64,000 bases of DNA from Actinostola sp. cb2023 (GCA_033675265.1 JAUJYZ010001177.1:1369803-1433802); one strand, 5' to 3'. Shown: positions 10,447 through 23,207, counted from the first letter of the stretch. Made by a program: numbers and translations. The notes: a model not told the origin generated them from the letters alone.

Positions 10447-11274
10447 CACTAATGCGTGTTGGCTTTACTTTAACCTTTGTCGCCATATAAACTTGCCGCG
10501 ATATTGAGAATGAAGCATCCCTGAAAAGGCGCCATAAATACTGGCGCAACATACTATAATTTCCCGCCCAACTTAGTCCAAAAAAGCGAATATTGAGTTC
10601 GTATTAAGCAGACCTATTTAAACCTATATAAATAAATATTTCATTGAATATATAGAGTGTCCGTTTGATTCGAATGAATAGATATAAAACATATAACAAC
10701 AGCAACAAAATTATAAAGCAATTACGAGAACTGAAGCGATATAGTATATAATAACAATGAAAGCTGATAATCCCGAAGGCATGAAGGATTGAATGGCCAC
10801 TATAATTGCTTCACATAATTACACGTAATAACTTTCTGCTGTTTAGGGATATGAAGATATTATTGATATTGACCCACGGATAGGTAAATAAATACACTTG
10901 CCACCTCGCTCATTTATCAATGGTATATAAGCCATATATATGGCGGAGAAAACAGTAAGATCACCTATAAAAACAATTTAAAAATAAATTACAGTAATTT
11001 TAAAAGAATATTAGAAAACAGATCCAATTATTTTTTCAATGTGTAGGCTTAAATAAATGTGTTTTTTTCCCTTGACACTTCAATGGCTTATTTTGCATTT
11101 GCTAATCCCCGGCATCTAGACTTGACAAATGACCACTTCTGACCTGTCAAAGTTTGACTTCCAAGGACACTCCCATTTTCGATGTAACACTTTCCTCTTT
11201 TCAACACAATTGAAGACCTAAATAGCTCTTAAGAACTAAAAGACTGAATAATACAAGGGAGATTGCTGTGACTG

Positions 11275-11357
11275 TGTCATTCCGATAATTTAGATAGCGC
11301 TTTCAGCACTAGAAAAAGCGCTTTATAAATAATAAAGTATTATTATTATTATTATTG
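11275..11357 (+). repeat. Retroposon 3' tail with (ATT)n end
   Basis: AGCGCTTTATAAATAATAAAGT followed by a pure ATT run is a common non-LTR/SINE 3' tail in invertebrates. Similar tails occur at about 26401, 28671, 45562 and 46222. The body upstream is too diverged to classify. Confidence 0.55.
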
Positions 11358-11422
11358 CTATTATCGCTATTTGGCTCTACTATGCTGTGGTATAATATTG
11401 GTTCGATTGGTGATATGGAATA

Positions 11423-11571
11423 CAGGGCCGTATACATAACCCAAAATTCAAGGGGGGCAGTACGTATTTAACAGCAAAATAAAAATAAAAATAGTACAGT
11501 TCTCAGTACTTTTTGGTATCTTTTTCGCCTTACTAGGGGGGACAACTGCCCCTGTGCTGTGTACGACCCTG
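11423..11571 (-). mobile_element. MITE of the CAGGGC-terminal family, copy 1
   Basis: The ends CAGGGCCGTATACA and TGTGTACGACCCTG are inverted copies. The interior (GGCAGTACGTATTTAACAGC, then TCTCAGTACTTTTTGGTATC) matches the unit at 47404-47579 in the opposite orientation. The CAGGG-type end fits a hAT-like MITE, which is inference. Confidence 0.75.
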
Positions 11572-12882
11572 GACTAATTATCGATATTGCGAGCTTATTT
11601 TCATGATACATTTCAGTCCAGGACAAAGTCAGCAATTATTTCTACGTATGTAAATTAATATGACAGTAATTTTACGATCCCATATGCAGTGAGTGAACGA
11701 AGACTATGCAATTTTTCAACGTTTGCAATACCAGCGAACATCAAATAGTGATTAAAACGGAGCCATTATGTTGAATGTTATGTGAACACACACTGAAAGA
11801 GTGTCAAAATCCCAAATCTCGAAAAACTCCATTCTTGTGACGTCATTAGCCTTCGATCACGTGGTCTGTCGTAGTGTGACAAATCGAGGGACTTAGTCCT
11901 TGACGTACTTCCCGGACTCCTCTTGATCACCCAACAAGCTCTTGTTCTGTTTAAGTAGACTATGTAGTTTTTGTATATAGAATAACCTATGCGAGTATTT
12001 CATAATTGCGGTGTTTTTGATCTGAGATATGAATGAACGGATCTCCGATTTCCATTCAGAAGTCAGTGATGTTCCGGTACATAAAATCGTTGTTTTGCAA
12101 TTTGGATGTAATAGATGTGTTAAAAACTAAGTAATACCTGAACTGAAGGACAAGAACACGATATATTAAGAAACAATCTCCGTCGCTGCTACTCAAAAAC
12201 AGAGCATTTTTTCAAAAAAAATCTTTGTTATTTTAATTTTTAATTTTAATGTTATTTTTTCTTCGTTAAAAAGACCCACAGCAGAGTATTGCTCTGTTTT
12301 TCAATCTGCGTTATTCAATTATTCAAAAAGATAGAATCTTCCGATTATTTTTTGTATTGTCAGTAGTCGGCAATAACTTCCCACGCGGTGCGAGCGTTGT
12401 TTCTGTATTTCAGTGATTGTTTTCTTCGAGAAAAAGTGTTATTTTTGACCGATTTTTTGAGTTCGTTTTGATAGGAGAAGACTATAATAACGATCTATGA
12501 CAATAATTTATTCAAACTGAAATTCACGCGGATTAATGCGAAGTTTTGACATCCCAATACCTCACAGTGATTTATTTAGCATATCCAATTTAACAAAACA
12601 TAGGTTCAAGCGACTCTTTTAATCGTTAAGCCTAACGATAACAGGCAAATAGACTCAGGACTCATACAAAATACCTTTCAAGAAACCACAAACAGCAATT
12701 TCGGAATACTTTAAGTCAAGTAATATCAGAGTTTTTATTCGGGTTGTCATAGTCAAAGACGTCGCCCACGCCACCTGTAGTTAGACCGATACAACGTGGC
12801 TCTGCATTCCTTTCCTTCGTTGATCAATAATAAAATTCCTGGGCAGTTGAATTTATGAGCAAGGCGTTGGTCCGATAGAATG
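11572..12882. other. Stretch without a supported gene
   Basis: AT-rich with no open frame of note. GTGACGTCA lies near 11838. A TTTTTAATTTTTAATTTT simple stretch lies near 12230. Nothing else is supported. Confidence 0.45.
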
Positions 12883-12934
12883 AGCCTGCGTTACAGCCTA
12901 TCCAAATCAATTTGGATCGGCTGTAGCACAGGCT
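12883..12934. repeat. Perfect-stem hairpin
   Basis: AGCCTG(CG)TTACAGCC and GGCTGTAGCACAGGCT pair at the outside, and ATCCAAAT with ATTTGGAT at the inside, leaving almost no loop. It is a small cruciform, perhaps the relic of a MITE. Confidence 0.7.
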
Positions 12935-15900
12935 AATAGAATGATGAATAACGAATTATAAGGAATGCGCAAGGAGGCAATATGTTGTCGGCTGACAAAG
13001 GATATGAACTCTTGTTCTCAATAAAGAAAACTCTAGGATTTACACTGAATAGCGATGCGATCCTGTCTTAGCATACTGACTATAGCCAGAGGAGGTCTAG
13101 CATGTCAAAACTAAAACGACAAAAGAGGGGGGAATAGTTTCGACATGCGCTAGACATGTTTTTATCATAGTAGTCTAACTTCCTGAGGAAGCTAGCCTGC
13201 CTAAAGCTACTGTCAGTCGCGTCACAAATCAGTTTAGTCCGGTCTTCGCCATCGATTCACTTCTCTGCTTTAACCATGACTTATTAAATTATACGTACTC
13301 TAGATATGCACCTTATTAGTTCAATCTAAGACGTGCGCGCGCTCAAACGGTTCGACCAAATTGAGCTAGTCTAGCCAGACTTTTGAATGCCGCTATCAGG
13401 AAACCACAAAGTCCTGGGTTATTGGCAGTTGCTGTGGCCGAAAGCTGTGCCATTAAGCTATATGAAATATAACTGCAGTCATGTCTTATTAACTAATCAA
13501 TAGCAATCAAGAAAATACCCAAAATCAGCATGGATCCGATGGAAAAATAACACAGTTCGGAACGACTTTGTGCGATGATTAACTTTTAATGACATTGAAT
13601 GAATGAAGGAAAAAAAGCGACAAATTGAACGAGAGAAATTCCGGCTAAAACCGCTAGTTGAAGAATGATAAATCGTGAAACTTGGGATTTAAAACTTGCG
13701 GCATCTTGAGATATAGTCGATGGGATGTCGAATTTATTTATTTTGAAAAGACTTTATCAAATGTATTAACTGTAAATGTAATACTTGAAATACACCATGA
13801 ATTAACGGAGTGAGATACGTAGAACCGTACATAATGGAACAATGATTCTTAGCTTTCTATCTTTGTTTCTCTTAGAAGAAGAAGAATACTTTATTTGCAC
13901 TTTACATAATATTACAAGTTTTTTTTTGTATTGATAAATAAAATTGAGGATAATAAAATGATAGTTCTCTTGCGCATCGTAGGGTGCTCAGTCCGCGTGG
14001 TAGTAGCCTCAAAAGCAATGGTTGGGCTGCCTGTGGTTGTACTGTAATCATCCCAACAGAGTTTCTCAATGAAATTTCTATCTAGAACCGTGCGTTTAAA
14101 CATGTAGTATAGTATTGAGAAATAACACTTCTATACCTTTAATATATCTAGCAAGCCGTGGGAGAAATATTTGGGCCGAGAATTAAATCAAAATACACTG
14201 ATTTAAAAAGAGGTTATAGTAAAACAAACAAGGTTAGCTATTAACCAATAGAGCTCCACATCCTCGTAAATGACGCAAATATTCTCGATTCTCAATAAAA
14301 CAAAAATCGAAATAGTCGCACATAGTGTTCATTTTGTATTCTTCTTTTCATTTTTCCCCTTTTTTAAACTCCCTTGAACATCTGCCATGTTCTATTCTAT
14401 TTCGAACAATTCTGATAATGAATGGATGCTTCCAGAACCAGTTCCCCGGCGTTCGTTCTTTCACTCAAACGGTGTTGTCAGTTTTCTTAGTTATCCCTCA
14501 CTGAGATTTTAAACGCGAGTTAATAACCATATTTTCAAAATACGTTGATTTGGGTATAATTCGTCACAGCAGATTCCAACTCTTTTTTTTTAGCACGATT
14601 CCGACTGATTTCAAACAATGTGTCAGTTGTATCCGGTCTCGACGCTGTCGCGTTTTCGTCTTTGCAAACATACCACAAACGCTTTATTGCCTGTTCTATT
14701 ACGTCTTTTATTGTTATTATTTTATTCGTAATCTCTTCATCGAGATATTTTTGTTTTAGTTTTCTTGAGTTTGTTTGTAAGTCGTTTTGAGGGAACTGAC
14801 GTTGAGGCAACGCGCCACGAACTTTTCGAGGCAAATTGGACTCGAAAAAGTGATTTGAATGTGTTTCCGTTGAGAAGTTTGTTTGTGGCACAATTGCCAT
14901 TTACATTAAGAGCACATGACCAAGGAAGAAATAGGAGGAAAATATCCATAGATGTCCCAACTCCACCCCATTAGGTAAACACAGGACGAAACAATGATAG
15001 AGTGAAGCATCTATTTTTGCGTCACAAGATGAAATTCTTCAGTGTTATTTTAGAACAAGACACTCGAATTTTCGCAGTAATTCTAAAGGCTTCGTTGTCA
15101 CATCCAATGGGAGCTGAAACAGCTGGAACGACGGAAATGCTATTTACATCCAGTGTGTTTCTTTATATTGTGAATCAAACGTTGGCATGAACGTAGATTC
15201 GTTCTTTGACCGTAGACCCACGCGAACGTCAATTGAGAAAAAACAACAAGATTTCCATCGTCAATTTTGAAAATATTATCTTTCAGAAATATAAACAAAA
15301 ATCCTTTTTTTTCTTCTTGCATCCTCGGCATTTAAGATGGAAATAGAAAGCTTCAATTAAACACTAAATAATTTTAAACCGTGTAAGTGCAGCACGGAAA
15401 ACATTATTTGTACAATCTAACATGGATCCGTGATTTACTATTATGATCGAATATACTTTCCTAGTTTTCTTTTTAATTCAATAACATGAAATTACCGCCA
15501 CCAGAGGTTTTCTTTTGAAGTTATTTTCATATAATTAACAATCGGGAGAGCTCTGAGTTTCGGAAAAGAGAGGATTTCTCGGTTCGTCAACAGAATTTGT
15601 GGACGAAAATCAACCATACGCACTGCTGACGTTAAAAGCCTAAAATGGCGAGTTCCACCGGAAAGATATAAAGGAAATAAAACAAAACACACTCTCACCT
15701 TTCAAAGCTTCCATTTAATTGCAGCGATTCTTAAAAATCGACGAGTTTATTGTTACATAATTCAAAAAAAAATCTCTAAAGATTTGAACTTATTAAAAAA
15801 ATTGAACTATTTTCATTTTTTCTTCTTATGTTGTCAACGAGTGTGGGATTAACATCCATTAAACCGTGTGTCTTTTTAACCTCATTTTTCATTGGACCTT

Positions 15901-17656
15901 GAATTTGAGAAACCATCTATTATGCTGTTAAGCATGGTGCTTTTACCGATGAAGCTTTTTGTCGGAAAACCCCATTGAACTAGCCACGTAATAGTGATTT
16001 CATCATTGTAGTATTAAAGTAATTTTTAAAACTACTTCACAAGAGCGAACCGGTAGTGAGAGGAGTGGTTTTTTTTTGCCAGCACTGGAGAAGACAACTG
16101 TAGTCAGTGTCTTAGTGGAAAACGACATCAGTAAATCCACAGAAAGTTTGGTGATAAACGTGTATCAAACAGAGCTTATAAGCTAACAAGGGGATTTACC
16201 CGAATAAAAGTGGACAGAAGGAAAGAGTACTTAAAAACGAGAATGATTTAACTATGAATTGAAAAAAAGATGGTTCCAATGTGTTGCTAGTAAACATTTG
16301 CAACAAAGTGATTCAAATAGCCAAATGTAACGCCATTGTTCTCGCTCTTCAATTGTACAACCCGGTACTTCGTTGCATGTCAGCTGACACGATAAAACCG
16401 AGTCATTTATTATAATTTCTGTTCATAAGATTGTTCATGTAATGAACCCCAGAAAGGCGGTCGTATGTGGATAGTTTTCACCGCATATAATCCCACTAAT
16501 TGCTGTGAAACCGTGTTTTCTAGCCACAATTTCGGTGATAGATTTCAGTCTAAGTTTCTCGTTTGTGTATGCCTTGGATCATGTTGACTCGGTGTTTTTT
16601 GTTTCGATGTACAGCGCGTATGACACTCCACAAATATATGAACCGGCTCGTGTGTTAGGCTATTGTTAGGTTGTTCATAATCTATTGATTGAGATTTTTG
16701 CATAATGTAGACTCGACACAGCGGGAGTTTGGTGTTTAAAGAATGGGGGGAAAAAAACAGGTAGTCGGTTTTTGGTCGATATTTGTGATGTACTATTGAG
16801 GGAACTAGGTCGTACATCTCTTTTAAAGAAGTATCGTTCAGAATTTAAGGGTCTATTTAATGAAGACGAGAAAGCACGGAGGTCATCGATCAAATCCTTT
16901 CAAAATCTATGCATCTACCCACGCTTTTGTCAGAAAAAAGCGTTGAATATTCATATCGCCATCTTCACTAACCGATCTGGATAAAAAATCATCGAGAATT
17001 CACCATCACACTATATCACCTTAGGCAACTTATGAAACAAACTGCCGATTTTAAATCTCTTTCTCCTCTTGTTTCTCTGTAGTTAATTCTGTTTGGCTTC
17101 TGAATGCAAATAAGCCAAGTTCGGTCATCGTTAGAAACGAATCGAGTAATAAAGTACAAAGGCTGACCTGTCAAAACCAAAATCAAGTTCTGTAAGCTTG
17201 GGTTTTAATATATTTTAAGCCTTCAAACCAAGACGGGCAGTTAACTGTATGCTTACTATTTAATGGCCGCGAGAAATTCCCTTAAATCCCGACGCAATGT
17301 CGCTAAATATTCACTTCGGATACTCTATCGAGAAAACGATTTGTGTTTTTCTTAACTTAGAATTAATTGTCGGTTTTTTTAACGTTCGCATCTTTTTAAA
17401 CCTTGGAATTTGAAAACCCAAAAATGCCGTCAAAAATTCGAGACATTGCCGAAGTCTTTTTTTTTGGGGGGGGGAGGGGGCCTTGTTTCTTTAACTGATA
17501 TGAAGCTTTACCATAAGCTGTTATTATTAACCTTAAACTTTATAACCTTCAGTGGTTTATTGAGTAGATTTGTAACTTCAATTTGCATTTTTCTTTTTTC
17601 GAATTCTTTGAATCGTCGCTCTACTATAAGATGGAAAATGTTTCTGACAAACTTAC
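12935..17656. other. Long non-coding stretch left of the K2P exon
   Basis: If the K2P gene at 17657-17984 is intact, this stretch would be its first intron or later gene body, since the gene reads toward lower coordinates. I looked for a second exon beginning with the Y/F-G half of the P1 filter and for a P2 loop and found neither. A retroposon-like tail on the minus strand lies at about 13872-13935 and one dispersed CACAGG-family motif at 14004-14036. The short frames at 14535-15700 and 16545-16984 show no recognisable domain. Confidence 0.4.
14004..14036 (-). repeat. Solitary copy of the CACAGGCAGCCCAACCATTG motif
   Basis: GTTGGGCTGCCTGTGG, preceded by GCCTCAAAAGCAATG, matches the module repeated at 33223-34048 over more than 30 bases including the GCCTCA word. 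It shows that the module is dispersed beyond that array. Confidence 0.75.
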
Positions 17657-17984
17657 CGATTGTTGTCACAACTGTTCCGGTGAAAAACAACGATCCAGCA
17701 AAACTCCAACGGTCATAATTCACATCAAAATACCCCTCGTCGACTGCCTTGGAAATTTCCATAAACAGATTTGCCATCTCCTTCTCTGAGATGTTGTACT
17801 TTTCCTTTAAATTCTGGCGTACAAGTTCAAAGTGGTGTTTTTCTCTTCTCTCTTCTCCGGATTCAATGGTTTGAAATACAGCCGCTCCAAACAGAAGATA
17901 CACAAAGAACAGTGTTGTTCTTAGTAACAGGTTCTTCGTTGGCCCTTTCAAGGCTCTGAGGAAATTCAGGAAGAATACCCCCAT
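17657..17984 (-). CDS. Two-pore-domain potassium (K2P) channel, first coding exon
   Basis: This encodes the N-terminal 109 residues plus one base of the next codon of a K2P background ('leak') potassium channel, a plasma-membrane protein that sets resting potential. After a short cytosolic N-terminus come M1 (about residues 20-41, LLLRTTLFFVYLLFGAAVFQ then a conserved glutamate), a charged helical cap region (44-88) with an N-x-S sequon at N64, the pore helix (about 92-104, DRWSFAGSLFF) and the filter start T-V-V-T-T-I-G (104-110). The ATG at 17984 is the first in frame after an upstream in-frame TAA. The exon ends at a perfect donor (CG|GTAAGT) that splits the first glycine codon of the P1 filter. 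From memory, an intron at that place is shared by many K2P genes, which strongly supports a real gene. P1's second half, M2-M4 and P2 must lie on later exons below 17657 or outside the window; none was seen. The subfamily is not assignable. Confidence 0.9.
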
Positions 17985-18138
17985 TTTCCGTTCAACGGAC
18001 TTTCTGTACAGAAGACCTGCTTAGGTTCAGTGAGTGGTGGTCGCAAGGTCTCTGTTCGCTTACTGCCAATGCCTTATATGCCAGATACGATGTTTTGACC
18101 GGAGGCAGGCACTCAGAACAATTGTTGCCCGATAAGCA

Positions 18139-18150
18139 TGTGACGTCACA
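18139..18150. promoter_or_regulatory. CRE-type palindrome upstream of the K2P exon
   Basis: TGTGACGTCACA contains a full TGACGTCA cyclic-AMP response element at 18141-18148, about 155 bases upstream of the K2P start codon. Full CRE sites close to start sites bind CREB/ATF factors in animals. Placement near the presumed promoter makes it plausible, but TGACGTCA-like words also occur in a MITE at 22554 and 22728, so chance or transposon origin is possible. Confidence 0.45.
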
Positions 18151-21100
18151 TATGCCAATAATACTAAAGATCGAAATAAGAATGAACTGATTATTCCGTA
18201 TTGTTCTGTTACATTTGAAACTATTCCCGCTGCCTTTGTTGTGTTCGCGCGCACATAGACGCGTCTAATTGACAGACGCCATCATCTGGTTCCTACAAGA
18301 TAACGACACGAACTATTCCCCTCGCCAAGTTGAACGACCAGGTTTTCCCGCTCTAGGCCACGGCGCTTGACTAGAGAAATCAGTCACAGCCGAGTACTCA
18401 ACTGAAATTCAGACTACGTTTTTCAAACCATTGTTAGCGAGTTCTCCAAATATGGCGAAATTAATCAAGATGGAGGACAAGATTTCCGCTTTGAAAGGAA
18501 ATTTATTATCTTCGCTTTCCGTAGGCTTTCACTGAGATCTTGCATATAATCAGTTTTAAATACAAAAAAACTCTTTAAAAAAATGCTATTTTAAAACCAT
18601 TTTCGAACTGAAGTCGGGGCTAATGAGGGGACTACGAGGGAGCAAAAAAAAAAGGAGAAAGAAACAATGTGACGTGAAAGAGAATAAAATATGGCTGATC
18701 ATCCAAAATATTGATGCGCTGTTTTGGAAGTGAAGCAGATGTCAGTCTTCACTATGTGGAGTGAGCTCATTTTAAAATGAAGTGAGAGATTGGGAACAAA
18801 TAAGATATAGAATAACCGAGAGGAAAAGGTCCCAGACCAGGGACAAAAATCAAAAGATAGAACTCCACCAGGCGGGTTTATTTTCCGTATCTATGAAATT
18901 AGCCTCGCATGCGCCGAATTTGGATGGGAATCTAAAGCAAATCCTGAGTGCATTAAGGTTCTAAAGAAGGAATTATCAACGAAAAGGTGTTTATAAAGCT
19001 CAAAGAAGTTCAACTTGCCACTCGAATCTCCAATTCTTCAGAAGATTTGAATTTCGATTGAGATTTAAAATCGAAAGCATGAAAAATATGTGTGTATTTT
19101 TCGAAAACAATTGTACTCTGTGCCGAGTCGAAAATCAGAGAAGAAGCGGGATTATAATCATATATACTAAATACTATAAAGGTATTAAAAAGTCATTTAC
19201 AGTTTAGTCTACGACACAATTACTATCGTGTATTGAACAGTAGAACTTTGATTGGAAGTGAGTTTGATTCACAAGTGCTACAATTGTGTTCTTTTCGCAC
19301 TACAGCAGCCGTTCGTCAGTTGTTCAGTGTTGTCGCGCGCGTCCAAGTGCGAATGATTTCAAGCCTTTGAGCACACATTGTCCTCTTCCAAAATCTAATC
19401 CCACAATAATACTGAGATTAGGTGAAAACGAAAAGCTCGCATGAAAATGGACCCAAATTTCCAACGAAGAAATATCCGAGTACAACGAAAGACCCTTGAA
19501 ATTATCATTGTTAGTAACAGCTATTTCTTCTCTTACATTGGAGTTTTATATTAATCTCGTCTTAGTGTTAAGACAAACTAATGTCTTGTTAGTATGAAAT
19601 GTAAATCCTGATTAGATTCACAAAACAATTTAAAACAAAAGCGATTGGCGTTTCTCAGTAGCAACTGTATGAATAGGGTGTACAAGACTAGACTCGCACA
19701 CAAAATAACCCAATCACGCTTAGAACCGAGTATTTCAGAATGTCTTTCAGCGCAAGTTCTTGCTAATAAGAAATTATCTTCCTCTTTTTGAATGTGTTCA
19801 TTAATTTTCAGTTTCTATCTTGTGTATACACAGATTTCGGGTCGAAACATGAATGCCTAGCAACCAAAGTGAAGTGAATAGTTTATGTACTGTGTCGATA
19901 ATTACCCCCTAGGCCTTCCCCTTGGAACTCTCAGTTAAGCGCTGACTTCGTAGAGCTATTTACAATAACTATCAACGAGTGGTCGGCCCAAAATGTTTGA
20001 AAGACGAACAAGGTTTTATCAGTGATCCAACTAACAAAGCGAGTTGATTTACCTCGCGAGAAAATCAGAATATTGAGAACTCCCTTTTTGCAACTCGATC
20101 AAATTGTTTGATTATTAACTTTGGCCAAATACTACATCTACGTCTTTTTAAAAAAGCTTTTACCAACAGAAATCGAATTTAGATTTTTATTACTCAGTCA
20201 CATATAAAAACGGATTACTACTTCGATCTGTTTCAAACGCGCGCTGAAGAATTCAAGAAGTTGAGACTGATCGCAAGCGTTGACAAAGGTGTACCGAACA
20301 CACCAGCAGATATAAGTCATATAAGTACATCGGCATATTACCAATAAAAAACTTCCGCTTAATCTTAAACAAAAGCGATTTATATCCAAATTGACATTGT
20401 CTCTGAAATAGATATACACACATACAGAAAACGACTAAAATTAGTGAAATTCATTCTGTATTTCTGTACTAATTCTTTCTGTATTCTTATTCTGTCTGTG
20501 TTATATTCATTGTAAAGTATGCCCGCAAATGAAACATTTTAAGTAAGAATGTTAATTAACAGTCGACGTTTTCAAGTTAATGTTTTCTCAGATGTACAAG
20601 GTTTTGACATTTCTTTAGATCAGTTAAGAGTGTAGGTGGTTGAACAATATCAACGCATCCATCTATTTAGCCAAACACACTTTTCGCCAATTAAAAAGAC
20701 CTGAATTATCAGTTATAGAAAGCAGTGAAGTTATTCGATGGCTTTAGATTGAAAGCAACAACCCCTTAAAATGGAGTGGGTTAAAATCATCCATTTAATG
20801 ACAAAGATTTAAATCCATTTCTCAATCAATTGATTGGATATTTTTCAAGAAGCCGAAGTTGACTTCCAGTTTTCGCGCCTCGAGGAACGTGTTGACTTTT
20901 AAAATCTATTTGGTTCAATTCATAAGAAAATGAAAATGTCAACGACTGGCAAGAAATCGAGTGGTGTAATCTAAAGTGTTTTTGAAAACACCGAAGCCAT
21001 GACGTCGTCACACTGTAGGCGTGCAAAAGTCCTTCCATGATCAGGAAAAAGACAATTCACGGGTCGTTCGTCTTTGGCTTTCGATTTCTTTTGCGCGCCT

Positions 21101-21254
21101 TTCAAACGATTAAGTTTGACACTTACTGAAAAGAGCTTACTCTAGAGAAGGATTGACGTCAATATTGTAGGCGTTGGGAAATGTTTTCCGTCTTCTTAAC
21201 CAATAGGATTACCGTAAAAACAGTCAACAACTCGTTAAATTCGATTTTCTTTGT
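18151..21254. other. Stretch without a supported gene
   Basis: Presumed 5' flank of the K2P gene and beyond. It is AT-rich, and scattered short frames at 18060-21040 on either strand show no domain or splice context. No repeat array or palindrome was seen. Confidence 0.45.
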
Positions 21255-21640
21255 GGACACGTGTAACAACGCCCTCGTATCATTTATCACGTGACAAATG
21301 TCTTGGGGTTTTTTAAGAATAAGGAAACGCGAAGAGGCATGTTGGTCACGTGAGAACACGCCTTCGTATTTAATTGTTTCGCGGCGAAAATATAGCTTAT
21401 CGTTCATCCAATAGCATCGAAGAACGTGGCGGACCATGTGTTAACACGCCCTCGTATTATATTTGTTTATCAACTTTTTGCGTCAAAAATAACTTTTCGT
21501 TCATCCAATAGGGTCGAAGAACGTTGTGTAACCATGTGTTAACACGCCCTCATATTATATTTGTTTATTATGCGTCCAAAATATTGTCCTACCGACTCAT
21601 CCAATAGGTTTTACCACGTAAATAATCCCGCGTGTTTATT
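21255..21640. repeat. ~90-98-bp direct repeats carrying CCAAT boxes and E-boxes
   Basis: A unit with AACACGCCCTCGTATTA, an ATTTGTTTAT word and TTCATCCAATAG followed by GTCGAAGAACG repeats at about 21358, 21446 and 21544, with a degenerate earlier copy near 21258. CCAAT occurs at about 21175, 21415, 21507 and 21601. CACGTG E-boxes lie at about 21258, 21290 and 21346. The density of these words suggests a promoter or enhancer-like segment, but no adjacent gene is evident. Confidence 0.6.
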
Positions 21641-21954
21641 TTACACGGATTCTTCTGGATCTTTCGACTAATGTAAACATATTTGCCAAGTAAACAACTT
21701 CGCAGCCGCCATTTTGAACACGAACTGGACAAAAGGCCAGGTCTCGAGTTCCAGGTCGATATAGATCAAATTGGTGGTACGTTTCGTTATTAAAATTAGT
21801 AGATCCCCCCTCGATCAAATGCGGAAATTAGCGCCCATAAAGATGGAATGCGTGAAAGGGAACAGCACTACATTTGTAATGCTATAAGTAATTACCATGA
21901 TCCTTTGCGAACCTAAATCTGTTCCACTTGGATCTACAAACTTTCTGACACCCT

Positions 21955-22967
21955 TAACATATATATATATACACTCGTTTGCAGAAACGTTATAGTATAC
22001 ATTTATAGCTAATTGCATAATCGTTGTCGGGTTGAAAATCATGAAAGCTATGACCACAAGGAATTCTGGGAAATTAAAACTCTCAAATAACACCGTCAAA
22101 TCATCGACCTTTTTATCCAGACTTGTAGGATGTTAGTTAAATAGCTCATATACCTTCAAAACTACGAGAACATTGAATATACCTGCATGTAATGCAGGTC
22201 ATGAACTGATTTCCCATCCATCTTTGCGGTCTCAGCTTCTATGATTTATGATTTTCAATCCGACAACGATTATGCAATTAGCTATATACAAATATCTAAT
22301 GAGATACAAGATATCTAATGAGATGCAAAGTGCGAAACATCGCTTATTCAATTTTAGATTAGTATCGCATTCAGTAAGGACAACACAATGATTTTCAGCA
22401 CTATTTTGTGCTTAAAGTGTATATGACACGAAATTTTTTCTTTTGAAAATCGATTACATATGAAGTGAATAGTGGGATGGTTCAGTATTTTGTGATTTGA
22501 GCTTCGCATTGGCGAATTATAAAGCTTTGAAATCGTGATATGCTAATTCGGTGACGTCAGAGTGGGTTTTGCCGAAACTTATTTGTATTTTTCCAAGCAG
22601 TACTCTTTTCTAAAATAGAAAAACAAAATGAACATCATGTATATCAATTGTAGAAAACTTTTTGCCAGATTAAAAAATTTCAATAATTTGCACAATGGCG
22701 CTTTTGTATAATAAATTAAACCCACTCTGACGTCACCGAATTACCATATCACGATTTCAATCCTTTATAACTCGCCAATGCGAAGCTCAAATCACAAAAT
22801 ACTGAACCATCCCACTATTCACTTCATATGTATTCAAAACAAAAAAATTCGTGTCATATACACTTTAAACAGTTGTTTTTTAGCATGTTTAACATTTTGC
22901 ATGTCATTAGATATTTGTATATATGTATACTACGTTTCTGCAATCGAGTGTGTATATATAGTCATTC
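21955..22967. mobile_element. Large nested palindromic element
   Basis: The outer arms at 21958-21999 and about 22917-22966 share ACACTCG(T/A)TTGCAGAAACG and TATAC words. A second arm pair, TTGCATAATCGTTGTCGG at about 22012-22058 and its inverse at about 22237-22283, also pairs. An ATACAAATATCTAATGAGAT word near 22286 pairs with 22905-22925. The complete MITE at 22414-22867 sits between the arms. This looks like serial insertion and inversion of related elements. Confidence 0.65.
22414..22867. mobile_element. MITE with ~160-bp inverted arms
   Basis: The left arm, from AAAGTGTATATGACACGAA onward, matches the right arm in reverse. Paired blocks include ACTTCATATG, GGGATGGTTCAGTATTTTGT, GAGCTTCGCATTGGCGA and GGTGACGTCAGAGTGGGTTT. 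About 130 AT-rich bases separate the arms. It is non-coding. Confidence 0.88.
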
Positions 22968-23207
22968 TCAAAAAGCTTGTCCACATGAAAAGACTACAAT
23001 AAAGTCACGTGATTCATTATGTATTCAATTTCCTCGCGTGGAATTTCAATTTGAGATGCAAAAGTACACGGCATTTTGAGAATGTAATGGCGCTGGTATC
23101 AACTCGCAGTTCCGCGCGCAGAAATTGAATACATAATAATGAATCACGTGACTTTATTGTAGTATTGTAGTCTTTTCATCTGGACAACCTTTTTGAGAAT
23201 GACTGTA
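22957..23207. mobile_element. TA-flanked MITE (TAYAGTCATTCTCAAAAAG ends)
   Basis: Inverted arms of about 75 bases share AGTCATTCTCAAAAAG, TTGTCCA, GAAAAGACTACAATAAAGTC and ACGTGATTCATTATG. TA at both ends fits Tc1/mariner-type insertion. A G/C-rich centre (about 23080-23125) separates the arms. Confidence 0.87.

Noticed and set aside
14535..15331. Cluster of 60-120-codon frames
   Set aside because: Frames overlap on both strands, are AT-driven in composition and show no domain; not K2P exons.
16545..16984. Possible second K2P exon on the minus strand
   Set aside because: No Y/F-G filter half, no transmembrane segment of K2P type and no suitable acceptor.
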